A stretch of DNA of 64,000 bases from Euclidia mi. Taxonomy: Eukaryota > Arthropoda > Insecta > Lepidoptera > Erebidae. Positions 1 through 11,696 of this stretch are shown piece after piece (position 1 is the first letter of the stretch; each line of letters begins with the position of its first letter). Location of the stretch: contig OX123193.2 of assembly GCA_944739405.2 (NCBI GenBank), positions 9,556,331 to 9,620,330 on the forward strand, read 5' to 3'. The notes beneath the pieces were generated by a model, which had not been told where the DNA came from, did no database searches, and was given only the letters and a program-made list of their open reading frames with translations. Position numbers and translations under genes: made by a program.

Positions 1-610
1 GACACAGTCGACACAGAATATCATTATCGTATATAGTCTAAGATCATTATAATCCGACCATAGACATATTTAAATTAAGTGGTAACATCTGTATTACTCT
101 ACTACACGACTACAAATCGATACTGACAAACTGGGAACGGTTTGCGGAACCAAATAACAGAGGGCGTTACTAGTAACAATAACAATGGAGCAAGTTAACA
201 ACATCGCTTTAGAAAACCTCTGGCAAGATCAAGATCACTAGAAAACATGGACATGAGTAACTCGTTTAATTCTTCGTTTTCTGACGATTTATTAGGGAAA
301 AGCATGGACATGTCAAATCATTTTCTAGCAATATGTAGAGAGGAAATGAAAGGTGATATATCTAATCTAAAATCTAATTTACAAAGCAATCAAAATGAAT
401 TAGACAATGTAATTTTAGAAAATATAGCCCTAAAAGACCAAATTTCACAGCTGACATAGGAAGTAGCAGTATTAAAGCAAATCTGTCAAAGTCCTCTATC
501 TTCACATAAGAAACGCATATCATTGTGTAGAAAAAACAGTCTCAAGCGCCGACTTACTGATACTTTTAAGACCACTCCTCTTACTGTGCCGGATAGCAAC
601 TCGTCTGAAA

Positions 611-1829
611 GTTTTTATTTATTTATTTTTATTTATTTAAAAAACTTTATGCACATACATACTGTACAATGGTGGACATAATGCCTTGAGGCATTCTCTA
701 CCTGTCGACCTTTAGGTGGTGCAGAGATAAATGTTGTAGGTGCACAAGAGATTTGTTTTTACACGTTTTCAAATAATATACATTAACTGATAAGATGAGC
801 ATATTAGTAATAATTATGAAGTATAATAGATAATATTGGATGTAACAATATACCTAATACATAATAAAATAATATAGTACATGGATAAGGAATAATAACA
901 TATAATAATAAAATTATATAATAATATGATACATACGTATAAATATATACATACACAATACATATAAATACATATTTATAATAATGGATGAGAAGGATGT
1001 GCTGATTCCTTCAATCTCTTAAACAGGAGATCACGTACTTTCATTTTGAATGCGTAACGGTTAGTGGACATTCTGACTTCAAGAGGGAGCACGTTCCAGA
1101 GTAGAACAGACTGGACAACAAAGGAAGAGTAGACAAACCCAGAAGAATGACTGGGACATGAAGGAAGAAGATTATGGGAAGAACGGAGACTTCTCTCGTG
1201 AGTAGAAGATAGATACTGGAAGTATTCAGTAAGATAAGTGGGCGAGGAAGGGGACTTAAGAATCGTGAAGAGAGTAGTGAGAGCACGCAAACTACGGCGT
1301 TGACGAATTGGTAGCCAATTAAGTTCGGAACGATAAGTAGAGACATGGTCATACTTACGAAGATTATAAATGAATCGAATGCAGTTATTGAGAAGTCGGT
1401 CGTATTTATTGAGAAATGCTGCATTCAGGTCATTATAGCACACATCACCATAGTCGATTATAGGATATATTAAGGTTTGCACAAGCATAGCTTTGGTCCT
1501 GGATGGGAGGAAATTTTTAAGGCGATATAGTGCTCTGAGTGATCCTGTAACCTTCTGACTAACTTTGGTCGCCTGTGCCTGCCAGCCGAGAGTGGAGTCA
1601 ATATATAGGCCCAGATCTTTGACCTCAGAGCTATAAGGAATAATAAGACCATTAAACATGATGGGCGGCAGAGTATTTAAATCTAATCTGGGCATTAAAC
1701 GGCGACTGCCCACAATAATGGCCTGACATTTAGCTGGATTTACGTCAAGACCGAATCTTTTGCACCAATCCATCAAGAAAACCAGAAAGTTCACGTACAT
1801 CAAACGTTCCACACGCGGAAATGCTTCCA
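611..1829 (-). mobile_element. 5'-truncated LINE insertion
   Basis: The insertion splits the host LINE ORF1. TCTGAAA is present at 604-610 and 1830-1836 as target-site duplication, and removing 611-1836 restores the host frame. Read on the - strand, the element carries the C-terminal part of an RT protein, an AT-rich 3' UTR (about 640-975) and a TAAATAAA-type repeat tail (611-645). A second piece of the same 3' UTR occurs at 38810-39370. Confidence 0.85.
976..1829 (-). pseudogene. LINE reverse transcriptase, C-terminal fragment
   Basis: About 284 codons open on the - strand. They lie after the catalytic YADD region: the start reads as the conserved stretch following the RT palm (FLVFLMDWCKRFGLDVNPAKC, KDLGLYIDSTLGW), then the thumb and C-terminal domain with YPIIDYGDVCYND and NWLPIRQRRSL. 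This matches the C-terminus of CR1/Kiri/Jockey-type ORF2 proteins. There are no internal stops, so this is a fairly young insertion. It lacks endonuclease and the RT catalytic core because of 5' truncation and can have no activity of its own. The nominal ATG uses target-site DNA. Confidence 0.8.
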
Positions 1830-2645
1830 TCTGAAAAAGAAACCACTGTAGACAAAAATCCTGCTATAAAATCTCCTGATAACAAAATTCCAATGCTGTG
1901 TAAAAATGATCAGAAATCTAAATCTCCTTTACAAAAGAAAGACAAATTATGTATCCTGAGCACGAATAAAAGAAATCACATCTTATCTATTATAGAATCC
2001 GCAGCCAATAGTACATTTGAAAACTGCCATTATATGACACCGAATGGAGACATTAAAAACTCTTAGAAAGCATAAAACCAAAGTTAGCTCAGTACTCAAT
2101 GCAAGATTTTTGTGTTATCCTTATTGGGGAAGAAGACTTCAAGAAAACAAATAACTATTTACCTACTATCCTGTAAATCCGAGAGATCTTACAAAATATA
2201 AAAAATACGAATATAATTATCTGCTTACCGACATACAAAATATGTAAAACTCATTTTAATTTATTTAATTGGCAAGTCGAAACATTCAATAACCTTTTGT
2301 ATTTGGACGTCTGGACTAATCAATATGCATACTTAGTAGATAGTAATCTCAATCTTAACTATGACAACAGCATGTTTGATAGACGTACAGGCACCATAAT
2401 TGACTCAGGTATGCGCATAGTGTTTTTAGATGTATTGGGACTAATTGGTGATCTACAATATGATAGTCAGGTCAGTCAGTCAACCTAACTTTCTCCTAGT
2501 AACTCTCCTACCACCGACTGTTTTCGTACGTAACAACATAAAATCAATTTCGTTATTGCACCAAAATATTGCTGGCATATTAAATAAAAAAGACATCTTT
2601 GAAGTGGCACTGGAACAATTAAGAAATTATGATATTATTATAGAC

Positions 2646-5600
2646 TACTATATTGTAGTGGCGAGCCTCAGCTAACTACCGGGTCCACAGGTGGCGGATA
2701 GTGGAATACTCCTATAGTATATAGGATAGCTGCGAATAAGGTTACACCGAATAAGCAGTCCCGGACCGAGGCGGCAGGGTTATCAGGAGGCGGGTGGATT
2801 GTACTGTGGCAGGTACAGGCTCTAAGAAATACTCGCAAATCCGATGACGATCTTGTGACATGGCGAGTTAGCACCGCCATTAAATAAGTGCTTGGCCATT
2901 GTGGGGAGGGGGGAGAGCCTAACGGTAAGCTAACCTTGGCTACCGGGGCAACTAGGTCATCACTTGAGTGGGAGTGCTGGGCAGGGCAACCCAAAAGAGT
3001 CGGCGGCGGCAGAAACCATCACTGTTCAACGGCGGCGCTCATAGTCCTGAGGAGGATTACTGTCTTGGCGTCAGGTGGCAACCGGCTGTAAAAACCACAA
3101 CCAATCAAAATCTCCTTATCCAAGAAAAAAAAAATGAAAGTACGCAATAAAGGAAGACATATACATACTAGGGCGTCCCCCTCAAGCGACGGTCGAGGCA
3201 ACAATGTTAGGGCGTCCCCCTCAAGCGACGGTCGAATGAACACAGGCGCATCTCTACGTTTAGCCACATGGAATGTCGGCTCTATGACGGGCAGAAGTGC
3301 CGAGCTCAGCGACGTACTCGTCAAGAGAAAAATAGATGCATGCTGTGTACAGGAAACCAAGTGGAAAGGGGCAAAATCAAGACATATCGGCAATGGGTTT
3401 AAGCTCATATATAATGGAACCGTGGCATATAAAAATGGCGTGGGGATCATCCTATCGGAGAAATTCATAAACAGGCTTGTAAAAGTTGAGAGAGTTAGTG
3501 ATAGACTAATGTTGGTGAAAATAGCACTTGAAAACCAACCATGCTTTAATATAATATCAGCATATGCTCCGCAGACAGGAACTACCGACAGTGAGAAAGA
3601 AGCATTCTGGGATGATCTGTATAACCTAACTAATACTATACCTTCGTGCGAGTCCGTACATCTGGGCGGTGATTTGAATGGCCACGTTGGCGAAAATGGG
3701 AGAAACTTTGAAAGATGGCATGGTGGATACGGGTACGGTGCACGGAATAATGATGGAAATACTATCATGTGATACTCATCTGTCTATGACCTAGCCATCA
3801 TTAATACCTTCTTTAAGAAAAAAGAATCACATCTAATCACATACCAAAGCGGTGGCCATTCCACGCAAATAGACTATATGCTAGCAAGACGAAGTAGCTT
3901 AGGAAGATACAAGGACTGTAAAATCATACCTGGAGAACCTCTCACTACCCAACACAGACTGATGGTGGCTGTTTATAGTTTGCCGAAGCCAATTAACTTG
4001 AAAAGAAAGATGATACCCAAAATAAAATGGAGAGACATCATTGAACCTTTTGGTGAACTTTTTATCAAAGATCTGAAAGACTACCTATCCAACGACGATA
4101 CAGCAGCCTGTACAGCGAAGGAAATGTGGAAAAGCTTCAAAAAAGTATGCATAACAACAGCAGAAAAATACCTGGGTAGAACCAGAAGTCCAAACAAGGA
4201 AACTCAGTGGTGGAGTTCCGATATTAGGGTGGTCATATTGGCAAAAAAGACAGTTTCAAGTTATGGCAATCCACACAAGACGAAAATGACCGTAAAACAT
4301 ACCAAGATAAAAAAAGCAGGCTAAGCGACATGTGGCAATTGCAATGGCAAAATCAAACAGCAAGTTCTACGAAAAGTTAGAGTCAGCCACCACATATGTT
4401 AACATTCACAAAATAGCAAAAATGAGACATAACGACACAAAAGACTTAACAACAGTAGAATACATAAATGATGAAGCAAACCGACTTCTAACTCAAGACG
4501 AGGACATTTAAAACAGGTGGACAGAATACTACAGAGAGCTACTTAATATATCACGTCCCAGAAACCAAACCTTCCCTCACCCTAAACCAGTTGCTGGCCC
4601 AATCCCTGCTATCGAGCCACAAGAAGTTAAAAAGGCGTTAAAGCAAATGAAGAACAACAAGGCACCAGGTCCAGACGAAATACCAGCCGAGGTCTGGAAA
4701 CACATGGGTGAACAGGGTATTCTGTGGCTGTGCGAATTATTTAATAAATTTATTGAGGGCGGTATCATTTCCAACTGCTGGCGCAATAGTTTTCTTATAC
4801 CTTTCTATAAGGGCAAAGGCGATGTGAGGGAATGCAGCAACTACAGAGCCGTTAAATTTATGGCCCACACTATGAAAATCTGGGAACGAGTTATTAACAA
4901 CCGGTTAAATGCCAAAATAATACTAACACCAAATCAGTGCGGCTTTGTTGCACAAAAGGGTACATCTGATGCGATACAGACAATTCGTATAATGTTGGAG
5001 AAAACCAAAGCGAATCAGAAAAATCTTCATATTATGATTTTTATTGATCTAGAGAAAGCTTTCGACCACATTCCTCGTGATCTGATCTGGGAAGCACTGC
5101 GACAACAACTGGTACCCGAGTGCTTTATAAAACTAATTCAGCATATGTACACATCCGTGACAACACAGGTACAAAGCCCAGCCGGAATAGGTAGCAAGTT
5201 TGAACTGGAGGTCGGGGTGCACCAAGGCTCAACTCTTAGCCCACTGCTGTTCAATACCACGATGGACTAACTCACTAAGCACTGCCAAAAACCGCTACCT
5301 TGGAACATCTTGTACGCGGACGATGTGGTCTTAATGTCGGACGACGCAAATGAATTACAGCAAAATCTCAACTCGTGGGTGGATGCACTCGAAAATAACG
5401 GTTTGAAAGTTAATAGAACCAAAACGGTGCATACGTCGTGCATATTTGACGGTTCCACTCACCCAGTTACACAATTTAAATACCTAGGCTCAGTCATAAG
5501 TAATGAAGCTAAAATTGAAAGCGACGTAACACACAGAACATCATGTGGTTGGAGGAAATGGCGGCAGCTCACAGGGGTTATATGCGACCGAAAAATGCCA

Positions 5601-6075
5601 ATAAAAATCAAAGGCCACGTGTACAAAACAGCAATACGCCCTGTAATGATGTATGGGTCAGAATGTTGGGCAACCACAAAAAAACACCTTAATACCTTAC
5701 ATACAGCCGAAATGCGTATGTTACGCTGGTCTGCGAAGGTTAATAAGTTAGACAAGTTTCGAAACGAGTACATAAGAGGCAGCTTCAAAGTGGTCCCTAT
5801 CGCTGACAAAGTGAAAGAAAATCGCCTGCGATGGTATGGTCACATCCAGAGGAAACCCGATGACCACATGGTCAAGCTTGCCCTAAATATGCCAACGACG
5901 AAACGCGGACGTGGAAGACCACCCGCCACTTGGTTAACGACGGTCGAAAATGACCTGAAAGAAGCTAAAATAGACGCAAGCACTGCTCAAGACCGTACAC
6001 TATGGAGGAAAAGGATAAGGAAGGCCGACCCCAAGTAAATGGGATAAGGTCGCGACAGAAGAAGAAGAAGAAGAA
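2646..6075 (+). mobile_element. RTE-like LINE inserted in the host LINE
   Basis: The borders are exact: the 15-bp sequence GATATTATTATAGAC occurs at 2631-2645 and again at 6076-6090. Excision restores the host endonuclease frame. The element has a 5' UTR of about 490 bp, one long endonuclease-RT region, and a (GAA)n tail at about 6055-6075, as is common for RTE-type elements that end in simple repeats rather than poly(A). It looks close to full length. Confidence 0.9.
3134..6038 (+). pseudogene. RTE-like endonuclease-reverse transcriptase
   Basis: A single ORF encoding an APE-type endonuclease then a reverse transcriptase. Endonuclease motifs: ATWNVGSMTG near 3260, VQETKWKG near 3350 with the metal-binding Glu, ISAYAPQ near 3560, GGDLNGHVG near 3670 and TQHRL near 3950. 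RT motifs: NNKAPGPDEIPAEVWK from 4650, FIDLEKAFDHIPRD near 5040, GVHQGSTLSPLLFN near 5215 and YADD near 5311. The C-terminal RNA-binding part (RLRWYGHIQRKPDDH, KRGRGRP) ends at 6038. Breaks: in-frame TGA at 3770-3772, frameshift near 4315, TAA at 4509-4511 and TAA at 5268-5270. The start at 3134 is the first ATG upstream of the endonuclease in frame. Two copies of a short unit (GGGCGTCCCCCTCAAGCGAC) occur in the first 80 bases. Confidence 0.88.
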
Positions 6076-9056
6076 GATATTATTATAGACATTATTTGCT
6101 TAACTGAAACTTTTCTTAAAAAAGGAACAGAGGCAAATTTGCTTCTAAAGAATTATAATTTAATCTATTCGTACAGTAGAAAACATCAAAAGAGAGGACG
6201 CACATGTATCCTAACTAAACGAAACCTAGAGTGTAAACCATTAACTTTTCTAACTAAGCCGATACATTACTTATTTGAATATAGTGCCGCTGAAATCACT
6301 TCACTTAATTTATGGGTAGTATGTCTATACAGGATTCCAAATCAAAATGCATCCTGCTTTTTACAGAATCTTGACCGTATTTTATACAATATTTCCAAAT
6401 ATAAGAGGAGTAAGAATCTTATTATTTGTGGAGACTGGAACATTGATATTTCAAAAAATTATAATAATACTAAGGAACTATTATCTGTATTAAATAATCA
6501 TAATATTACTAATCACATCACAAGGCCGACCCTTAAAGATTCATGTGTTGACCTAATTGCCAGTAACTTGAGTAATGTCCAATCTAAAATACCTCACCTA
6601 TCTCTATCTAATCATGAAACTGGTCAAATTATTACTTTCAACTTAAATGACGTAAAACCAAATATAACCAACCCTCAACAATGGTTCGAAAAAAAAAAGA
6701 GATTTTAACAAAGATAACATATGTAAATTCTTTGAATGTATGAGCGCTATAACATTTTATGATGTCTTTAACAGTCAGGATACAAACGAAGCATTTGATA
6801 GCCTACACGATGACTTGATGCTCTACTACAATTTGTGTTTTCCTATAATCTTAGTGAAAAAGACAAATAAACAGCTGAAAAATAAATGGATAACCAAAGG
6901 TCTTAAAAAATCTTGTACTAACAAACGACGTATGTACCTAAGCTACCATCTTTCTGCTCTTAATAAATACACCAAGAAAATTAATTACAAAAATTATACT
7001 AAGATCCTAAAGAAGTGTATGTAACAAGCGCAGAGAATAGACAATTCTCGTTATATACACAACTCGAGCAACAAATGCAAAGCGGTGTGGAACACGATAA
7101 AAAACAACATTGTCGAGGACAAACCAAAAAATGACATAACTTGCATAATTTATGACAATTACCAATACACTGACAAAGCTGAAATAGCCACAGTTTTTAA
7201 TAATAATTACATAAATATGACTACTAACTATGAGAATTTGACCAAAACCTTTATGACATCCTATTTGTATGATATACAAAATAATAATAATTCTATTTTT
7301 CTATAATTCTCTGAAAAAATCGATCGTAAAACCGATGTTCAAAAAAGGCGACACTTCTGACTTGAATAATTATCGTCCAGTCACTCTTATTCCTATATTA
7401 TCAAAAATAATCGAAAAGATCATGCATGATAAGATTTATAGCTTTCTTAACAAAAACAGCATACTCAAAGACGAACAATACGGGTTTAGGAAAACCACTC
7501 AACGACCTTAGCATGTTTCAAAATGATGAAGACAGTAACGAATTGTTTAAATGGAAAAAAAAATGTTGTAGCGATATTCCTCGACATGTCTAAGGCATTC
7601 GATTTAAGGCAGTATTTCACACTATTACATACGATAGAAGAATATGGAATTCGCGGTAATGCCTTAGACTGGATAAAACATATCTATGTGATCGCCAACA
7701 ATGTGTAGAGATTTCAGGATTTAAGGGGAGACAGAGAATATCCCAAAGGTCACCTTATTTAATTAACAACACAGGAATACCCCAAGGGAGTATTTTAGGT
7801 TCACTGCTGTTCCTAATATACATTAACGACATGCCTGATATTACAAAACATGAATGTATACTATACGCTGATGATACCACTCTTGTAATTGAGAACAAGG
7901 ACAAAAGCGAACTGGAAAGCGAAGCTAATAGAACTGTAGAACAAATGATTAATTGGTTAAATAATAATAATTTGCATGTGAATATAGACAAAACATGTTC
8001 AATTTACACAAAACACAAATGGTTCAATTTACTACACATAATAGAACTCCACTAAAACTTGACATTATATACGACCACAAACAAATAGATGAAGTTGCTC
8101 ACACTACGTTCTTAGGGATAACAATTGACAATCTCTGCAGTTGAAAACAGCATATTGACGACCTATGTAATAAATTGGATAGATTCGTGTATGCTCTTAA
8201 CCGTATTAGGAAAATAGCGACTATAGACGCTACATTATGCGCCTATCATGGTTATGTCTCATCTTTACTCCGCTACGGGGTTATAATATTGGGTAATTCA
8301 ACTGATTTCTTAAGAATATTCAGAGCCCAGAAAAAGTGTGTCTGTTCACTTGCCTGAGCTGATCCATTAGACAGCTGTAAACCTCTATTTAAAAAATTCA
8401 ATATTCTGCCATTACGCTGTCTGTACCTCTATGAAATCTGCTTATTTGTACACAAAAATTGCTATTTATTCGAGAAGCACAACGCTGTAGTGTCTCGACC
8501 GGGTCGCCATATAAATAAATTAAATGTACCTAAACAACGCATCAATGTGTTTAGTCACAACACATACTGTATGGCCATACGCGTGAACAACAAACTAAAT
8601 GACAAATATAAAATACTTTCATTAAATAGAATGAGATCAGAATTGCATAAATTCCTATTAAATAAGTCCTATTATAACATTACCGAATATTCTAATGATA
8701 GGAATATATAAGGACTGTTCAATTGTTCATAATATCGTAGTAAACGCCACTACAATATTGTATAGGTAATCTGATAATATAATAATTTAGAATCAATATG
8801 TAATTTAATTAAACATTATGCTTTTTATGACATTCTTATTTAAATGACTTTAATATTGTAAAGTAATGACATTATGTACTGTGTAATTTTTAATGAAATA
8901 ATTAACTTGAATTGAATACCTATATCTTTGTATGCACTAAATATTTGTACACTGTTAATGCAGTAGAATATCATGGACATAATTATATTGTAAGACCTTA
9001 TTGACTGTATTCTCACAAATAAATCAATCTTTATCTTTATCTTATCTTTACTTATT

Positions 9057-10859
9057 AACAAAAACCGAAATCGACTCCAATCCATTAGTAGTGTGTCTTG
9101 TGCTTCTAAAATCATTCTTAAAGTACGGTCACATACTAAAATATAAAACATCAATTAAACAGACGTAACATTTAAACACCTATAACCTTATAAAACAACG
9201 ATACCCAAAACATTTATGCTAAACAATCGATAAACATGATAACGAACAGTCGAATAATGATTTACGAGGAGAGCCCTTCAGGATTAAAAATATAATAGAC
9301 GGAGGAGCTTGCCCACTTTTGTGAAGCAAATAAATCATATAAATTGATTCATCGTGTTCCGTTGTAAATTGTATGTATTGAAAGCAATTGTATTAGTGAT
9401 TGTGGGGACCAACGATTCACTGAATACACAAATATCACGTTAAATAATAATATTTTCTGTTGACTGGTATACTCGACGAGATGTGGAATTGCTGTTATTT
9501 GATTTTGAACTTAAATATATAAATATATAGCTCACTTTGGCAGACTAGGTTATTGGATTCAGGGTAACGTTTTTTAATATGTTTGCTGAATAAAGATGTC
9601 GTGAATCAAGAATGAAACGTGAAGAGCAACGTGAAGAGCACTAAAGATAACGCATAAGTTGGTGCAAACGTATTGCTTATGGACACATCTTTGGTGACCT
9701 GTATCGACACATCAGTCAATATTACACAGAAGAGTAGAATGTTCGCGTGATTTTAGTACAACGCCGTTTCTTTGTTGCCAGCGTCTTACATACTAAAGCA
9801 ATAACTACATATAACTATAGTGCCATCTATTGAGCAATAGCGACGGCATAAACACAGGACACATCTAACGGGCGCCGAAAGAAGAGACGATTCTGAATCG
9901 CGCTTTTGAAAGTTTCACATGCGAATTTTATATACTAAAGTTCTCAAAAGCCATATCTATATATTTCTTATATTTAAGAAACATTATATATGACCTAAAA
10001 AGTGAATATATTCTTTCCACACACTCCTTACGGGTTTTCTATACAAAATTCAATATGATTACTAAGTATTCACATGCAAATGAGTTTTCAAGAAATACAA
10101 ATATTTTTGCGGCATAAAAGTAATATTAAATACTATGAACTAACATAAATAACGAGAAATAAGTACGGACACGTTTGGGAAATAAATACTTAGACAGCGG
10201 ACTTGCGTTCAAGCGAGCGTATAGCGGAATAAAGATGAAACATAGTTACACTAGGTTTTACAATAAACTGGACTACCTTTGTATAACAAACCTGTATAAC
10301 TGTAGATCAACTTATGCTTTGATATGCACGCATGTATTCAGAACGAACTAAGAGATCAGTGGGTTGAATTTATTTTGCAGTGATTCTGAAAGAATACCCA
10401 CATAAGTCTGCATCGTTGGCTTAACTTGCAAATATGTTGCAAGTTACAATCTTATGCTTGGATAAATTATTTAGTTTTTCTGTACATGAAAATGAAGTGT
10501 TTGGGTCATTTTTCGAAAAATATTAGCTGCTGGTTCTCTGACTGCCTATTCTTTTACAACCGCCATCGTTGTGTGGACTTTAGTAGCCCTAATTACAGTT
10601 GGCCAAATTTCGATATCGCTTTTGCCCACCTGATTGGCGTTGATACACAATGTTTACTAGAATTAAAATTATCAGACCGCCTTATCGCATTATCAGCCGA
10701 TGGACGTTCACTGCTGAACATAAGTCCCCCCAAGGCTCTCCTCATCGTCCGGTTTTTAGCCACCCGCATCCATTCGCTTTCTGTTCACCGTAAATATTAA
10801 TTTTAATTGTTTTTTAAGATACGTACCACGTTAGTCTATCCGATATGTCAGTATTATTG
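9057..10859. other. AT-rich DNA without recognised gene
   Basis: No coding region or repeat that I recognise. A 124-codon open frame at 10426-10800 (+) has no motif that I can place and is within chance length for this window. A short direct repeat (AACGTGAAGAGCA, about 9618-9641) is visible. Confidence 0.5.
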
Positions 10860-11696
10860 TGTGTTGTGTTGTGTAGTGGGGCGCCAATCACCTGTGTAGT
10901 TAAGTCGACCGAAAGGTAACTCACTAAATAAGCGGCGGCCCATAATCTCTCACCGGTGGCTCCAAGTAGCTGTAACGCATGCAGCGGCCACACCCCGGTT
11001 AACCACGTCGACTCGTGGGCTAGACCCGGTGAAGGGGACCGGCTGCTCCGGCACCGGTTTTTGCGGATACCTCCCGCTTTATGCGTAGAGTCTGTACCGG
11101 CGAAGATGGCACACCAACGCAGATATGCAACCGGTGGTGGCGGATTCGGCGGGGCAGCGAAGTCTTGTGGAAGGCTTGGAGCGACGACAGAGGTTAAAAA
11201 TGCTCGTCGGTCATTCACTGCATCCAAACCCTTCTCCAGTCGTAGCGGCTCACCGTTCCACTGGGTATAGAAGGAGAAGGACGAGAGAGTGCGTCTGTGC
11301 TGCCGCAACCACTTACGCACTTAAATATGTCACGCGCAACTGACTGCTTCTGATTACCGGAGACTGATTAAGACCTACGGCGATGGGCTGAGGTAGAGAG
11401 GTTGGGTTGTGGTGCACACCCGGCTTTGTTTGAGGCCTGCACGTATGGCGGCCTAAGGAGAGTGGTCGTTTCTGCACTGCTATTGGGACAACAGTGTGGG
11501 TTGGGCAGCACCTTAGGTGACGAAGCAGCCCTATTTAGGGAGGCACTGCTTCCCCTGCTCAGCCGGGGAGGGGGTTAGAAAAGGTGCTCTAAAAAATGTT
11601 TGTCCCTATGCATTGGGGAAGTAGCAACCGCGGCTGCTTGAGCACCCCACTACTCGCGGTTGACGTCACAAAAATAATAAAATTCAAACATCAGTC

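Larger units (their letters stand above)
247..2488 (+). pseudogene. LINE ORF1 (coiled-coil, esterase-like), split by an insertion
   Basis: Putative ORF1 protein of the host LINE. Residues about 35-70 after the ATG at 247 have spaced leucines and isoleucines between charged residues, as in a coiled coil. The frame meets a TAG at 457-459, continues open to 610, is interrupted by the LINE at 611-1829, and resumes in the same sense at 1830. A -1 shift near 2060 and a TAA at 2174-2176 follow. The C-terminal part (about 2080-2488) has short motifs such as IIICLPTYK and ILIGEEDF, reminiscent of the SGNH/esterase-like domain found in ORF1 of some CR1-type LINEs; that match is an inference. The end overlaps the start of ORF2, which is usual for two-ORF LINEs. 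Confidence 0.65.
2445..8711 (+). pseudogene. LINE ORF2: APE-type endonuclease plus reverse transcriptase, broken
   Basis: Polyprotein for target-primed reverse transcription. The endonuclease starts in 2520-2645 (motif HQNIAGILNKKD), is interrupted by the RTE-like insertion, and resumes at 6091 with CLTETFL, then ICGDWNIDI near 6420. A connecting region runs through 6740-7306. The RT follows in pieces: KKGDTSDLNNYRPVTL (7335 onward), FLDMSKAFD near 7580, IPQGSILGSLLFLIYIND near 7780 and YADD at about 7864. C-terminal fragments lie at 8175-8357 and 8490-8711. Lesions include a frameshift in the A-run near 6690, TAA at 7022, missing RT N-terminal sequence near 7306, and frameshifts near 7495 and 7710. 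Not functional. Confidence 0.8.
1..9056 (+). mobile_element. Nested host LINE, CR1/L2/Jockey-like, decayed
   Basis: A two-ORF non-LTR retrotransposon. Removing two later insertions (611-1829 and 2646-6075, each with one duplicated target copy) brings the remaining reading frames into register: an ORF1 with coiled coil, an endonuclease, a connecting region and a reverse transcriptase with a YADD box, followed by a 3' UTR. The 3' end is an ATCTTT-type simple repeat near 9020-9056. The 5' end is not resolved and may lie before base 1. Many frameshifts, in-frame stops and an internal RT deletion near 7300 show it is dead. The clade is inferred from ORF layout and protein style only. Confidence 0.8.

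Noticed and set aside
3019..3768. 249-codon open frame (-) opposite the endonuclease
   Set aside because: Shadow of the endonuclease coding strand; no protein motif.
10426..10800. 124-codon open frame (+)
   Set aside because: No family motif, no context, and length within chance expectation for 64 kb.
10814..11320. 168-codon open frame (-) opposite the LINE leader
   Set aside because: Antisense to the GC-rich leader of the RTE-like element; no motif, probably composition-driven.
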